Origin: Muribaculaceae bacterium Isolate-037 (Harlan)
Lineage (GTDB): Bacteria > Bacteroidota > Bacteroidia > Bacteroidales > Muribaculaceae
Assembly: GCA_003762615.1 (NCBI GenBank)
Contig: RIAZ01000031.1
Location: 1 to 64,000, forward strand
Length of the DNA: 64,000 bases
Reading direction: 5' to 3'
Within the stretch, counting starts at the first letter, position 1. Every line of letters begins with the position of its first letter. The notes under the pieces are model-generated. The model had not been told where the DNA came from and made no database searches. It saw only the letters and a list, made by a program, of their open reading frames with translations. The translations under genes were made by a program, and so were the position numbers. This document shows positions 17,619-26,839 of this stretch, one piece after another.

Positions 17619-18521
17619 ATGAAAGAAACCGTTCAGACTCCATATTCTATATTCATTCCAACCTGGAATAATCTTGAAATGCTTAAGCTTTGCATCAAAA
17701 GCATTGAGCAAAATTCCGCTGCCAAGCACGAAATACTAATCCACGTCAACGACGGCTCCGACGGCACTCTGGAGTGGGTAACGGAAAAAGGCTATAAACA
17801 TACCCACAGTAAGGAGAATATCGGAGTGTGCTGGGCTATGAACTCCCTCCGTTCGTTAATGACAACCGATTATGTGGTCTATATAAACGACGACATGTAT
17901 ATGTGTCCCGGCTGGGACACTGCTATTGATGAAGAGATACGCAAGCAGCCGAATGATTTCTGGTATCTTGCCTCAACCATGATTCAACCCCGTCCTCATT
18001 ATACAAGAAAATTAAGTGTGCAAGTTGGTGATTACGGAACATCAGTAACCACTTTTGATGAAAAACGACTGTTGGAAGAGTTTACAAAATATAAAACCAT
18101 CGATTGGCAAGGAGCAATGCTTCCTCCGACTATCGTACACCGCAAGGTATGGGATCTTGTCGGCGGCTACAGTATTGAATACTATCCCGGTATGGCATCA
18201 GATCCTGATTTTAATGCAAAACTTTGGTTGGCAGGAGTGAGGACATTCAAAGGGATTGGCAACAGTCTTTGCTATCATTTCATGAGTATATCCGTAAACC
18301 AGATTACACAAAACCGGGGATACTTGCAATTTCTAAGGAAGTGGGGTGTGACATTAAGAGCATTCTATAAATATTTCCTACATGCCGACTTGCCTTGGGG
18401 TGAAGAGACTGAAACTTCTGAATCCGTCATAAAGAGGGAGAAACTAAGATGTAAATTCAAAAGATTCATCACATCATTCAAAAACTTCAGAGGATTGGAT
18501 CTTTGGAATAATTTTGGATAA
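17619..18521 (+). CDS. Glycosyltransferase family 2
   Basis: 300 residues, GT-A fold. SIFIPTWNNLEMLKLCIKSI opens the nucleotide-binding domain, HVNDGSDGTLEWV follows and the metal-binding acidic cluster is in YINDDMYMCPGWD. MASDPDFNAKLWLAGVRTF is the acceptor/catalytic block. It lies 29 bases after the GT4 gene and is the last gene of the operon. Its second half is visibly lower in G+C than waaA-kdsB, as often seen for O-antigen genes acquired by transfer. It converges on the minus-strand GT4 gene with 48 bases between the stops. Small inverted repeats (catcaa-a-ttgatg near 18538) there may terminate both. Confidence 0.9.
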   Translation: MKETVQTPYSIFIPTWNNLEMLKLCIKSIEQNSAAKHEILIHVNDGSDGTLEWVTEKGYKHTHSKENIGVCWAMNSLRSLMTTDYVVYINDDMYMCPGWDTAIDEEIRKQPNDFWYLASTMIQPRPHYTRKLSVQVGDYGTSVTTFDEKRLLEEFTKYKTIDWQGAMLPPTIVHRKVWDLVGGYSIEYYPGMASDPDFNAKLWLAGVRTFKGIGNSLCYHFMSISVNQITQNRGYLQFLRKWGVTLRAFYKYFLHADLPWGEETETSESVIKREKLRCKFKRFITSFKNFRGLDLWNNFG

Positions 18522-18569
18522 AATCATCTCATAAGTCATCAAATTGATGTTGTCTTAACTTCAGTTAAC

Positions 18570-19670
18570 TCACAACTTAGATTTCTGACTTATTACTGAT
18601 TGATATATCGCCTGCATCTCCGCAAAGAACTTAGGATAAGAGAATTTTGATTCAAACGTCAACCTGGCATTTCTCCCCATCCTACTTCTCAACTTCTCAT
18701 CCATCAGCAATTTCCGTATGGCAGCAGCCAACTGCTCCGGGGATGAGGGGGACACAAGCATTCCATCCTCTCCATTTGTGATTATTTCCGGCTGTGCCCC
18801 ATTGTCAGACGCAACCACCGGTACACCCTGCGACATAAATTCAATTATAGTGAGACCAAAAGCCTCTATGCAAATAGATGGAGCCACCCCGACGTAGGCA
18901 TCAGCAATCGAGGGGTAGACATCCCTCTTATGCCCTTCCCATACAATCTTATCCGCCACTCCATATCTTTCACTCATCTCGCCAAGATATGACATATAGT
19001 CGGCATCACCGGTGCCTACCACATGCAACATGAACGGTATATCCTTAAGCAAAGAAATGCTATTTATCAACACCTCAATCCCCTTATCCTCACAAACCCT
19101 ACCGGTATAAACAATTTTAGGCAAACATCCATCCTGTACATGCATGTCTGCATCTACCTTTTTCGGAACAATCACACTGTTGTAGACCACGGCAGTCTGC
19201 AACATCTTTATCTTTGGTGTCGGTTCAAGGAATATTTTCTTTATTATTTCCGAGACAAATATTATCTTATCAATCCTGCCATAAATAAACGACCAGAATG
19301 CCGAGGTGTGGGCTTTCTTACGGAAATGGAGTGTAGTAACCACTTTCACGTTCTTGTTGCGGCACAGGCTCTTGGTTCTGACCGCAGTAATCGCATTCTT
19401 GAAATTATGCGCATGTATTATCACGTCATCCTCCGAATGTCTGCCTATATAATTTGCAAGTTTCACAGGACTGATGAAATCCAACACACCATTTAATCTC
19501 AATCTTCCCACCTCAAATCCGTTTTGTATAAATGGAGAGTCGGTAAGAGGATGACCTTTCGTGAAAATAGCCACATTTTCTCCAGATTTCCTTTGAGCAA
19601 TAGCCAAATCAAGAATATAGCGTTCAACGCCTCCCCAAATCTTATTTGATGATAAATGGATTATTTTCAT
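18570..19670 (-). CDS. Glycosyltransferase family 4
   Basis: 366 residues. KIIHLSSNKIWGGVERYILD at the N-terminus, IVYTGRVCEDKGIEVLI at the start of the donor domain, and the EX7E motif EAFGLTIIE. It is a retaining GT-B enzyme. It overlaps the preceding gene by 4 bases (ATGA at 19667-19670) and belongs to the trmD operon, so it is transcribed toward the LPS operon. Likely a surface-polysaccharide enzyme; donor and acceptor are unknown. G+C is lower than that of trmD. Confidence 0.9.
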   Translation of the reverse strand: MKIIHLSSNKIWGGVERYILDLAIAQRKSGENVAIFTKGHPLTDSPFIQNGFEVGRLRLNGVLDFISPVKLANYIGRHSEDDVIIHAHNFKNAITAVRTKSLCRNKNVKVVTTLHFRKKAHTSAFWSFIYGRIDKIIFVSEIIKKIFLEPTPKIKMLQTAVVYNSVIVPKKVDADMHVQDGCLPKIVYTGRVCEDKGIEVLINSISLLKDIPFMLHVVGTGDADYMSYLGEMSERYGVADKIVWEGHKRDVYPSIADAYVGVAPSICIEAFGLTIIEFMSQGVPVVASDNGAQPEIITNGEDGMLVSPSSPEQLAAAIRKLLMDEKLRSRMGRNARLTFESKFSYPKFFAEMQAIYQSVISQKSKL

Positions 19671-20716
19671 GTCTGTTTCAATAAGTATTGCTCTGCCTGC
19701 TGAAGTACATCTTCAAGATAACGGCCATTCTTCAGCCTTTCATTTACCCTCTCTACATTCCCAACCATCTCCCTATATTCATCCGCCGTAATCATCGATA
19801 GCCGGGATTCAAGGTTCCTCAAAGAATCCACGCATATACCAAGATGATTATCCTTTATAAATTTAGCTCTTCCACCCTTACTCCAGACCACAACAGGGGA
19901 ATTGCAACGGAAATATAATGAGATCTTATGCGGGTTGTTATATTCCATATACTCCCCTATCTTGCCGATCCCGAAGTCAAGCGAAGTGCCATACCACGAC
20001 AATCCGAAATCTCCTTTATGCGACTTCATCAGATCCGTATCTTTCGCAAAACCTTCGAAATGCAGATTCGGCAATTCAGCAAGCAGATCTTCCGATGGTG
20101 AGTGTCCATACAGATAAATATCCCTTTGAGGCATAATCCTTGCGAGATCATAGATATATCCATACGTAGCAGGAGAAAGATCACCTACATAGAAAAGTGA
20201 ATAATTCCGATCAACCACTTCATGAGCCTTACCGGATGCTCCATGTATATAGTCCATTATCTCATAATCAATCATCTTCACCCGGCAACCATGCGATGAG
20301 AGCCATTCCCTCATTCTGTGATTATGGGTCAGCAACACGTCACATTGGTTAAGACGACAGATTTCCTCTTCCGGTGTCAATGTCTTCTCTCTGAAAGATG
20401 ACAGGTCATGAATCAGACAAACTATCTTTGCCCCCTTCTTATGCGACACCCCGCAAATCTCATCAAAACCGATCTTCATTGGATATTGCAATACAATCAT
20501 ATCTCCCGGACGGATTGACCGGAGAGCCTTTCTATAACTGACATAATTCTTTATGCCATGATATATCCCATTATGACAGACGGATTGCGGCAGACCGATA
20601 TTGACAAAACCCAATCTATCCATGACTGTCTCTATGTCGGTGCGTGCAATACTTCCGCCACAATCCAACTTCTTATAATTTCGCGATATATATACTTTTC
20701 TCGTGATTTTAATCAT
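19667..20716 (-). CDS. Gtf3/galactofuranosyltransferase-like glycosyltransferase
   Basis: 349 residues from the ATG at 20716. The frame is open to 20800 but that part overlaps trmD. It resembles the GT-B family of Gtf3-like and beta-1,6-galactofuranosyltransferase-like proteins: YISRNYKKLDCGGSIARTDIE near the start, GDMIVLQYPMKIGFDEIC, KIVCLIHDLSSFRE, and late YNNPHKISLYFRCNSPVVVW. The family assignment rests on these motifs and is moderate. It is between trmD and a GT4 gene, coupled to the latter. Confidence 0.72.
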   Translation of the reverse strand: MIKITRKVYISRNYKKLDCGGSIARTDIETVMDRLGFVNIGLPQSVCHNGIYHGIKNYVSYRKALRSIRPGDMIVLQYPMKIGFDEICGVSHKKGAKIVCLIHDLSSFREKTLTPEEEICRLNQCDVLLTHNHRMREWLSSHGCRVKMIDYEIMDYIHGASGKAHEVVDRNYSLFYVGDLSPATYGYIYDLARIMPQRDIYLYGHSPSEDLLAELPNLHFEGFAKDTDLMKSHKGDFGLSWYGTSLDFGIGKIGEYMEYNNPHKISLYFRCNSPVVVWSKGGRAKFIKDNHLGICVDSLRNLESRLSMITADEYREMVGNVERVNERLKNGRYLEDVLQQAEQYLLKQT

Positions 20717-20744
20717 GGATATGGGAATTGAGTTATGGCAATGA

Positions 20745-21422
20745 TTATTCATCAAGGAGGTCGGGACGTAGACGACGTGTGCGTTCCAGACTCTGCTCAT
20801 GACGCCATTCGGCTATCTTTGCCTCATGTCCTGACAGGAGAATATCAGGCACTTTCCAACCGTTGTAGTCTGCCGGACGTGTATAAATCGGCGGGGCAAG
20901 AAGATCATCCTGAAACGAATCGGAGAGTGCGGATTGTTCATCACCTATCGCACCGGGTATCAGACGGACTATGGCATCCGTCATAACGAGTGCAGGGAGT
21001 TCACCACCGGTCAACACATAATCGCCGATTGAGATCTCCTTCGTCACGAGATGTTCACGTATCCTGTAGTCCACACCCTTGTAATGACCACAGAGCACTA
21101 TCAGATTCTCTGCCATCGACAGACCGTTTGCCATCTTCTGATTGAAAGTCTCCCCGTCGGGCGATGTGAATATCACCTCGTCATATTCGCGCTCCCTTTT
21201 CAAAGCATTTATGCAAGCCTCCACCGGCTGCACCTTCATCACCATACCGGCTTCACCTCCAAATGGATAATCATCCACCTTACGGTGCTTATCATCGGTA
21301 TAATCACGAAGATTGTGCACGACAATCTCAGCCAACCCCTTATCCTGAGCCCGCTTAAGTATCGAGCAACCTAACGGAGACTCAAACATCTCCGGAAGCA
21401 CTGTCAATATATCGATCCGCAT
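20745..21422 (-). CDS. trmD: tRNA (guanine37-N1)-methyltransferase
   Basis: 225 residues. It methylates G37 of tRNAs using S-adenosylmethionine and so prevents frameshifting. The SPOUT knot signature is complete: MRIDILTVLPEMFESPLGCS, DDYPFGGEAGMVMKVQPVEA, LCGHYKGVDYRIREH, SIGDYVLTGGELPALVM and RRLRPDLLDE. The length is normal. It is first in the minus-strand unit. A -7-like element TATTTTTG (complement of 21452-21459) lies 30 bases upstream, without a clear -33 partner. Confidence 0.97.
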   Translation of the reverse strand: MRIDILTVLPEMFESPLGCSILKRAQDKGLAEIVVHNLRDYTDDKHRKVDDYPFGGEAGMVMKVQPVEACINALKREREYDEVIFTSPDGETFNQKMANGLSMAENLIVLCGHYKGVDYRIREHLVTKEISIGDYVLTGGELPALVMTDAIVRLIPGAIGDEQSALSDSFQDDLLAPPIYTRPADYNGWKVPDILLSGHEAKIAEWRHEQSLERTRRLRPDLLDE

Positions 21423-21466
21423 TGAATTTATACCATTTTAGAATTTAATTACAAAAATAACACTAT

Positions 21467-21541
21467 TTTTCCATATTACCACCATCCTCACCCCGCATCC
21501 CCATTTATTTACACAAAAACAGCAAGCTCACCACTTGAAAT
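21467..21541 (+). repeat. Dispersed repeat R1 (75 nt)
   Basis: Copy 1 of a repeat. The first 58 bases (from ttttccatattaccacc) are identical to 21784-21841 and the remaining 17 differ at 3 positions. Its right 39 bases are identical to R3 at 26736-26774. All copies point the same way and flank or lie within the GH51/GH43 region. Confidence 0.9.
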
Positions 21542-21668
21542 ATAGATAAGTTTATTGATGTTCCACCATGACATACACCATTTCAAAGGTCATCGCAGTC
21601 ATAACAGGATGCCACTATTCCATTGACTTCCATAACAACGGAAATCTGTTATCCAAAAATATTTGCAC

Positions 21669-21715
21669 GAAAACATACTTTATCTCCATATTATTAATAC
21701 ATAAAGTACGTTTTC
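21669..21715. repeat. Long stem-loop in the R1-R2 spacer
   Basis: 15-bp inverted repeat with one mismatch (21669-21683 against 21701-21715), loop of 17 bases. The 21423-22261 interval of 839 bases contains R1, this hairpin and R2 but no credible gene. It is AT-rich and must hold the promoter of the GH51 gene, which I could not place by consensus. Confidence 0.6.
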
Positions 21716-21783
21716 ACACAAGATGCTATTTATACCCAATCAAACGTTTATCTCAAATAAAATTGATATGTGGCTTACTCTGA

Positions 21784-21858
21784 TTTTCCATATTACCACC
21801 ATCCTCACCCCGCATCCCCATTTATTTACACAAAAACAGCACGCACACCGCTTGAAAT
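21784..21858 (+). repeat. Dispersed repeat R2 (75 nt)
   Basis: Second copy of the repeat, 243 bases after R1 and in the same orientation (72 of 75 positions identical). After the repeat it continues with CCC, as R3 does, whereas R1 does not. Confidence 0.9.
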
Positions 21859-22261
21859 CCCTCATCAGTCATAATGAAACCCCATTACTCTATCTTCGGG
21901 TTTCCATATTTCCTTTAAAATCTTAGCCATTTTATTGTATAGTTTTAATACTGCTGGTTACTTAAGTGAGTGGGACAAGACAATGTTTGCAAAATATTTG
22001 AGATAAAATTCAAACTCTTTGAAATATAATGCCCCATACCGGAGACAAATATTAAGTTTTTTATAGTCTCAAAAAATTAGTAAGAACTTAAATATCCCAA
22101 AGATATAATAATAATCATCAATCACTTACAAACAAAATCAATGCCATTTAATTAATCTGAATATTTAATTGCTAAAATTTATTTAGAATCATAATATTAG
22201 TTAATAATTTTACGGAGGATCAAAAAAATTTAACTACAAACCAATAATTAGAAAAAATATC

Positions 22262-24208
22262 ATGGAATTAAGCAATTCACTGACAAAACGGTTGTCTACA
22301 ATATTGGCAACCATGTCACTTGTTGTTTTCATGTCAGCAGCACAAAAACATCAAGTTGGTAAAAGTATCAGCAAAGATTTATTTGGTATCTTTATTGAAG
22401 ATTTGAATTATACTGCCGATGGAGGGCTATATGCAGAAATGGTACAGAACCGTTCATTTGAGTATTCACCATCTGATGTAGATTTACATGAGTATCATAA
22501 AAAAGGACAATGGCATCCATTCACGGCTTGGGAATTTTTAAAAGTCGGGAATGCAATTGCTACGTTGTCGTTAGAAACAGAGAAACCACTTAATGCCAAT
22601 AACAGGCATTATGCTTCGGTAGATATATTCACAGTTGGACAGCAAGGCGCCGGATTACGTAATAACGGTTATAATGGTATGGTAGTTCGCATAGGTGAAT
22701 CGTATGATTTATCCGTTTTCCTACGAGCAAAAAATGATGGCCAAGTTTGTGTCCGTTTGGTAGAACGTGATTCTGTTCTTGCCGAGGATATTATAGATAT
22801 TGACACCTCCGACTGGCGCAAATATGAAACTACTCTCACTCCAAACAAGAGCAGTGAACAGGCAGCAGTAGAAATCCTATTTTTACAAGAAGGTCGTGTA
22901 GACATTGACATGCTTTCTCTATTTCCTCAGAATACGTTCAAAAATAGGAAAAACGGACTTCGTGCCGATATAGCTCAGGTATTGGCAGACCTCAATCCAG
23001 CTTTCATGCGTTTTCCCGGAGGATGCCTCACTCATGGAGACGGACTGAATAACATCTATAAATGGAAGCACACCATCGGACCGGTGGAACAGCGAAAGGA
23101 GGACTATAATATATGGAACTACCGCCAATCCATGGGACTTGGATTTTATGAATATTTCCAGTTGTGTGAAGATATAGGAGCCAAGCCACTACCTGTATTG
23201 GCAGCCGGAGTAAGTTGCCAAAATTCAGCACGGTTACGAGGAACGGGGCAGCAGACCATTCCGATAGAAGATATGGACGAGTATGTACAGGATATGTTGG
23301 ATTTGATAGAATGGGCTAATGGAGATATAAATACCACATGGGGACGCATGAGAGCAGAAGCAGGACATCCCGAACCTTTTCATCTGGAATACATAGGCAT
23401 AGGCAATGAGGACCATATAACGCAAGACTTCAAAGAACGATTCTTAATGATTCAGAAGGCCATCAAACTCCACTATCCTGAAATCAAAGTAGTGGGTACA
23501 GTTGGGCCCGGTCCCGATGATTGGGATTGGAAAGAGGGTTGGGCATTTGCCCGTGAGACAGCCCCAGATCTCGTAGATGAACACTATTATCGTCAGCCAC
23601 AATGGTTTCTTGACAACCTACATCGTTATGACAATTATGACCGTACTCAGTCTAAAGTTTATGTAGGCGAATATGCCAGTCAAGGTAACACCATGCTAAA
23701 TGCTATTGCTGAAGCGGCTTATATGACAGCGTTGGAGCGCAACGGTGATGTGGTGTCTCTTTCATCCTATGCCCCATTGCTGGCGCGAATCGGGAATACT
23801 CAATGGAATCCTAATTTGATTTACTTTGATAAGACAAATGTTTATCCTACTGTAAATTATTATGTACAGCAACTTTTTGCCAATCATCGAGGAGATACAT
23901 ATATCAGCAATGTGGTGAAGGGGATTGAAACCGCCTCGTGCGTCCGCGATAGCAATACAAAGAAAGTCATGGTAAAGCTCGTGAATACCACTGACAGCAT
24001 AGTGGATGTTCAGGTAAATCTCGGTTCTCAAAAAATCCGTTCATATAACGCCGAGGTTGCTGTGTTGTCAGGCAAACGTGACCATAAGAACGGTCAGGGC
24101 AAGCATTTGGAAACAGACGTAAGGCCAATCGTAGGTAAAGAGAAGCTATCTCGGAAATTCATGCGTAAATTACCACCTTATTCTTTAACAGTCATAACAT
24201 TTAAATAA
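22262..24208 (+). CDS. Alpha-L-arabinofuranosidase, family GH51
   Basis: 648 residues with an N-terminal signal (hydrophobic core about 13-26, end at SAA). It removes terminal arabinofuranose from arabinan, arabinoxylan or arabinogalactan with retention. The TIM barrel starts with SKDLFGIFIEDLNYTADGG. A carbohydrate-binding-like beta insert lies at about 85-225, then FMRFPGGCL. The acid/base is Glu383 in YIGIGNEDH and the nucleophile Glu470 in VYVGEYASQ. A C-terminal beta-sandwich follows. It is an operon with the GH43 gene 2 bases downstream. G+C is clearly lower than in the flanking housekeeping genes, and repeats R1/R2 and R3 bracket the pair, which suggests acquisition by transfer. Confidence 0.93.
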   Translation: MELSNSLTKRLSTILATMSLVVFMSAAQKHQVGKSISKDLFGIFIEDLNYTADGGLYAEMVQNRSFEYSPSDVDLHEYHKKGQWHPFTAWEFLKVGNAIATLSLETEKPLNANNRHYASVDIFTVGQQGAGLRNNGYNGMVVRIGESYDLSVFLRAKNDGQVCVRLVERDSVLAEDIIDIDTSDWRKYETTLTPNKSSEQAAVEILFLQEGRVDIDMLSLFPQNTFKNRKNGLRADIAQVLADLNPAFMRFPGGCLTHGDGLNNIYKWKHTIGPVEQRKEDYNIWNYRQSMGLGFYEYFQLCEDIGAKPLPVLAAGVSCQNSARLRGTGQQTIPIEDMDEYVQDMLDLIEWANGDINTTWGRMRAEAGHPEPFHLEYIGIGNEDHITQDFKERFLMIQKAIKLHYPEIKVVGTVGPGPDDWDWKEGWAFARETAPDLVDEHYYRQPQWFLDNLHRYDNYDRTQSKVYVGEYASQGNTMLNAIAEAAYMTALERNGDVVSLSSYAPLLARIGNTQWNPNLIYFDKTNVYPTVNYYVQQLFANHRGDTYISNVVKGIETASCVRDSNTKKVMVKLVNTTDSIVDVQVNLGSQKIRSYNAEVAVLSGKRDHKNGQGKHLETDVRPIVGKEKLSRKFMRKLPPYSLTVITFK

Positions 24209-24210
24209 TA

Positions 24211-26676
24211 ATGAGAAAATTGTATTCTTTTTTTGTCTTGTTGCTATATCTGTCAACAGCTGTTGCTCAACAATGGCCCAAGTGCATCCTTGCTGGAGAT
24301 TATCCTGATCCCAGTGTCATGCGCGAAGGTAATGATTTTTATATGACACACTCTCCATTCGTCTATCAGCCGGGATTCCTTATATGGCATTCCAACGACT
24401 TGATGAATTGGCGCCCTGTGGGTAGAGCTCTTGAACAATGGGATGGGTCAGCTATGGCTCCTGACTTGTTGAAATATAAAGATAAATACTATATATATTT
24501 CCCTTCCAATGGCACTAATTATGTCACATGGGCTAAAGACATACGTGGACCATGGAGTGACCCTATAGATTTAAAGGTCAACGGAATCGACCCCGGACAT
24601 GTGGCTGACCAACATGGCAACCGCTACCTATTTATAAATAAAGGTGAGATGATTCGACTTGCTCCAGATGGACTGAGCACTATAGGTAAAAAAACAACGG
24701 TGTACGATGGATGGGAAATTCCGAAACAATGGGTCACTGAAGGAAAATGGCCCGAAAATTATTTGGAATCGCCTAAAATCATCTATCGGGATGGCTACTA
24801 CTATCTTACTTGTGCAGAAGGTGGTACTGCCGGACCTGCCACAAGCCACATGGTGGTAAGTGCACGTAGCCGATCTTTGGAAGGAGGTTGGGAAAACTCT
24901 CCTTATAATCCCATTATCCATACTTATAGCAGTCAAGATCACTGGTGGTCAAAAGGACACGGAACGTTGATTGATGATGCAGAAGGAAGATGGTGGATGA
25001 TATATCATGCTTATGGGAAAGACTACCACACTTTGGGACGCCAAACACTAATTGAACCGATAGAGTGGACTTCTGACGGATGGTTCCGGGCATCGGAAGA
25101 TAAGTCAGTCAATTTTTCTGAAATTTCAGAATTGCCTGATTTGTCTGATAACTTCCGTGAAGATACGTTGGGTTGGCAATGGAGCTTCTGGAAGGAGAAC
25201 GCACGAAAATTGGTGAAGGTCGGTAACGGACAAGTGAAAATTCCTGGTAAAGGAACCACTCCTACTGATGGGCGTCTTATGCTAATGACTGCTCAACATA
25301 AGAATTACGAAATTGGCGTAACGATGAAGGTCTCCAGAAAAGGGAAAGCCGGATTACTACTGTATTACAGCGAAACAGGATATACCGGTGTTGCCTTTGA
25401 TGGTTCTAAGTTTTATGTTTATGACGCCGGCAAGTTGATTCGTACAGGAAAAAATCCTTGGGGAAGTAATGTGAAAATAAAGATACACAATTGTGCCAAC
25501 AAGGTGACAATATATGCCGGCAGCGATGAAAAAGACTGGACTATGCTGGCTGAAAATTTAGACGTGACAGACTTAAACCACAACAAGTTGAAAAATTTCT
25601 TTGCTCTACGTCCAGCTCTATTCTCTGCTGGAAAAGGTGATGCTGTGTTCAGTGACTTTAATTATCACGATGCAGTGCCACATGAAAAGGATATGGCAGC
25701 TTATTTGATGGTGTACCATTTGGATGAAGATCATGGGTTACACATGGCAATCAGCCGAGATGGTTACTCGTTTACTGCATTGAATGATAACAATCCTGTT
25801 ATCGCTGGAGACACCATTGCCGACCAGTTAGGAATCCGAGATCCACATATTTACCGTGGGCCTGACGGTGCTTTCTATATGAGCATGACCGACTTGCATG
25901 TTTTTGCGCAACGCGACGGCAAACGCAATACGGAATGGGAACGTGATGGCAAAGTCTATGGTTGGGGAAATAACCGTGGGTTGGTGTTGATGAAAAGTTT
26001 TGACCTTCTCAATTGGAAGCGCACCAATATCCGTTTTGACAAAATGTCGGCTGCTTGGCAAGAGATTGGCTGTGCGTGGGCTCCGGAAACGATTTTTGAT
26101 GAAACCACAGGGCGTCTGATGATTTATCTGACAATGAGGCACAAAAATGAGCCTAATAAACTATATTATTGCTATGTCAATGATGAGTATGATACAATTG
26201 AGACGATGCCTCAGCAATTATTCCAATATGCCGACGAACGCAAGTCTGCCATTGACGGAGATATCACTAAGTTCGGAAATAGATATATCCTTTCGTATGT
26301 GGCGCACGATGTAAACGGAGGTATCAAACTGGCTTACGCCGACCGTCCATCTGGTCCATGGCATTTCGATCCTCGTTGGGTTGATTTCGAGCCTCGTGCC
26401 TGTGAAGCTCCTCATGTATTCAAGCGCATAGGAGAAGACAAGTGGGTACTAATGTATGACGTGTATAGTATCACTCCTCATAATTTTGGCTTTATTGAGA
26501 CATCTGATTTCGATAGTTTTACTAATCTCGGACGATTTAATGAGGGCGTAATGCGTACTACAAACTTTACTTCACCCAAGCATGGTGCCGTAGTTCATAT
26601 TACAGAACAAGAGGCTCGTTCTCTTTGCAAGAAGTGGAGAATAGATTACGATACACTTCCGTTACATTCAAAATAG
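24211..26676 (+). CDS. Two-domain GH43-type beta-propeller glycosidase
   Basis: 821 residues with a signal peptide (cut after STAVA). The first five-bladed propeller (about 20-300) has the base Asp33 in DYPDPSV, the pKa-modulating Asp in GIDPGH and the acid Glu in YLESPKIIY. A concanavalin-like beta-sandwich follows (about 310-475). A second GH43-like propeller (about 485-810) has GIRDPHIYR, WAPETIFDE and IDGDITKFGN, so both may be active. Such proteins usually act on arabinose- or xylose-decorated glycans. Starting 2 bases after GH51, it fits arabinan or arabinoxylan trimming. A strong terminator follows at 26705-26739. Confidence 0.9.
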   Translation: MRKLYSFFVLLLYLSTAVAQQWPKCILAGDYPDPSVMREGNDFYMTHSPFVYQPGFLIWHSNDLMNWRPVGRALEQWDGSAMAPDLLKYKDKYYIYFPSNGTNYVTWAKDIRGPWSDPIDLKVNGIDPGHVADQHGNRYLFINKGEMIRLAPDGLSTIGKKTTVYDGWEIPKQWVTEGKWPENYLESPKIIYRDGYYYLTCAEGGTAGPATSHMVVSARSRSLEGGWENSPYNPIIHTYSSQDHWWSKGHGTLIDDAEGRWWMIYHAYGKDYHTLGRQTLIEPIEWTSDGWFRASEDKSVNFSEISELPDLSDNFREDTLGWQWSFWKENARKLVKVGNGQVKIPGKGTTPTDGRLMLMTAQHKNYEIGVTMKVSRKGKAGLLLYYSETGYTGVAFDGSKFYVYDAGKLIRTGKNPWGSNVKIKIHNCANKVTIYAGSDEKDWTMLAENLDVTDLNHNKLKNFFALRPALFSAGKGDAVFSDFNYHDAVPHEKDMAAYLMVYHLDEDHGLHMAISRDGYSFTALNDNNPVIAGDTIADQLGIRDPHIYRGPDGAFYMSMTDLHVFAQRDGKRNTEWERDGKVYGWGNNRGLVLMKSFDLLNWKRTNIRFDKMSAAWQEIGCAWAPETIFDETTGRLMIYLTMRHKNEPNKLYYCYVNDEYDTIETMPQQLFQYADERKSAIDGDITKFGNRYILSYVAHDVNGGIKLAYADRPSGPWHFDPRWVDFEPRACEAPHVFKRIGEDKWVLMYDVYSITPHNFGFIETSDFDSFTNLGRFNEGVMRTTNFTSPKHGAVVHITEQEARSLCKKWRIDYDTLPLHSK

Positions 26677-26704
26677 AAATTGTCTCCTTTTGAATCTACA
26701 ACTT

Positions 26705-26739
26705 AAATTCGGCAATAAATTTGATTTATTGCCGAATTT
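26705..26739 (+). terminator. Terminator of the GH51-GH43 operon
   Basis: Perfect 15-bp stem (26705-26719 with 26725-26739), loop TTTGA, AT-rich flanks. Its right arm runs into the left end of repeat R3, so the junction between the operon and R3 falls within the hairpin. Confidence 0.8.
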
Positions 26740-26774
26740 ATTTACACAAAAACAGCAAGCTCACCACTTGAAAT
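26736..26774 (+). repeat. Dispersed repeat R3 (39 nt, truncated)
   Basis: Identical over 39 bases to the right part of R1 (atttatttacacaaaaacag onward). The left 36 bases of the repeat are absent here, replaced by the terminator hairpin. It ends 13 bases before the -7 element of the Rpn-like gene. Confidence 0.9.
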
Positions 26775-26795
26775 CCCGTTTTTTATATACCTTTG
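26767..26795 (+). promoter_or_regulatory. Probable promoter of the Rpn-like gene
   Basis: TACCTTTG (26788-26795) is a consensus -7 element. The only upstream candidate is CTTG at 26767-26770 inside R3, with a short 17-base spacer, so the -33 element is weak or absent. Confidence 0.5.
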
Positions 26796-26839
26796 TGATT
26801 GGAATATAAGTGACGTATAAATCATTAAATCATACTACC

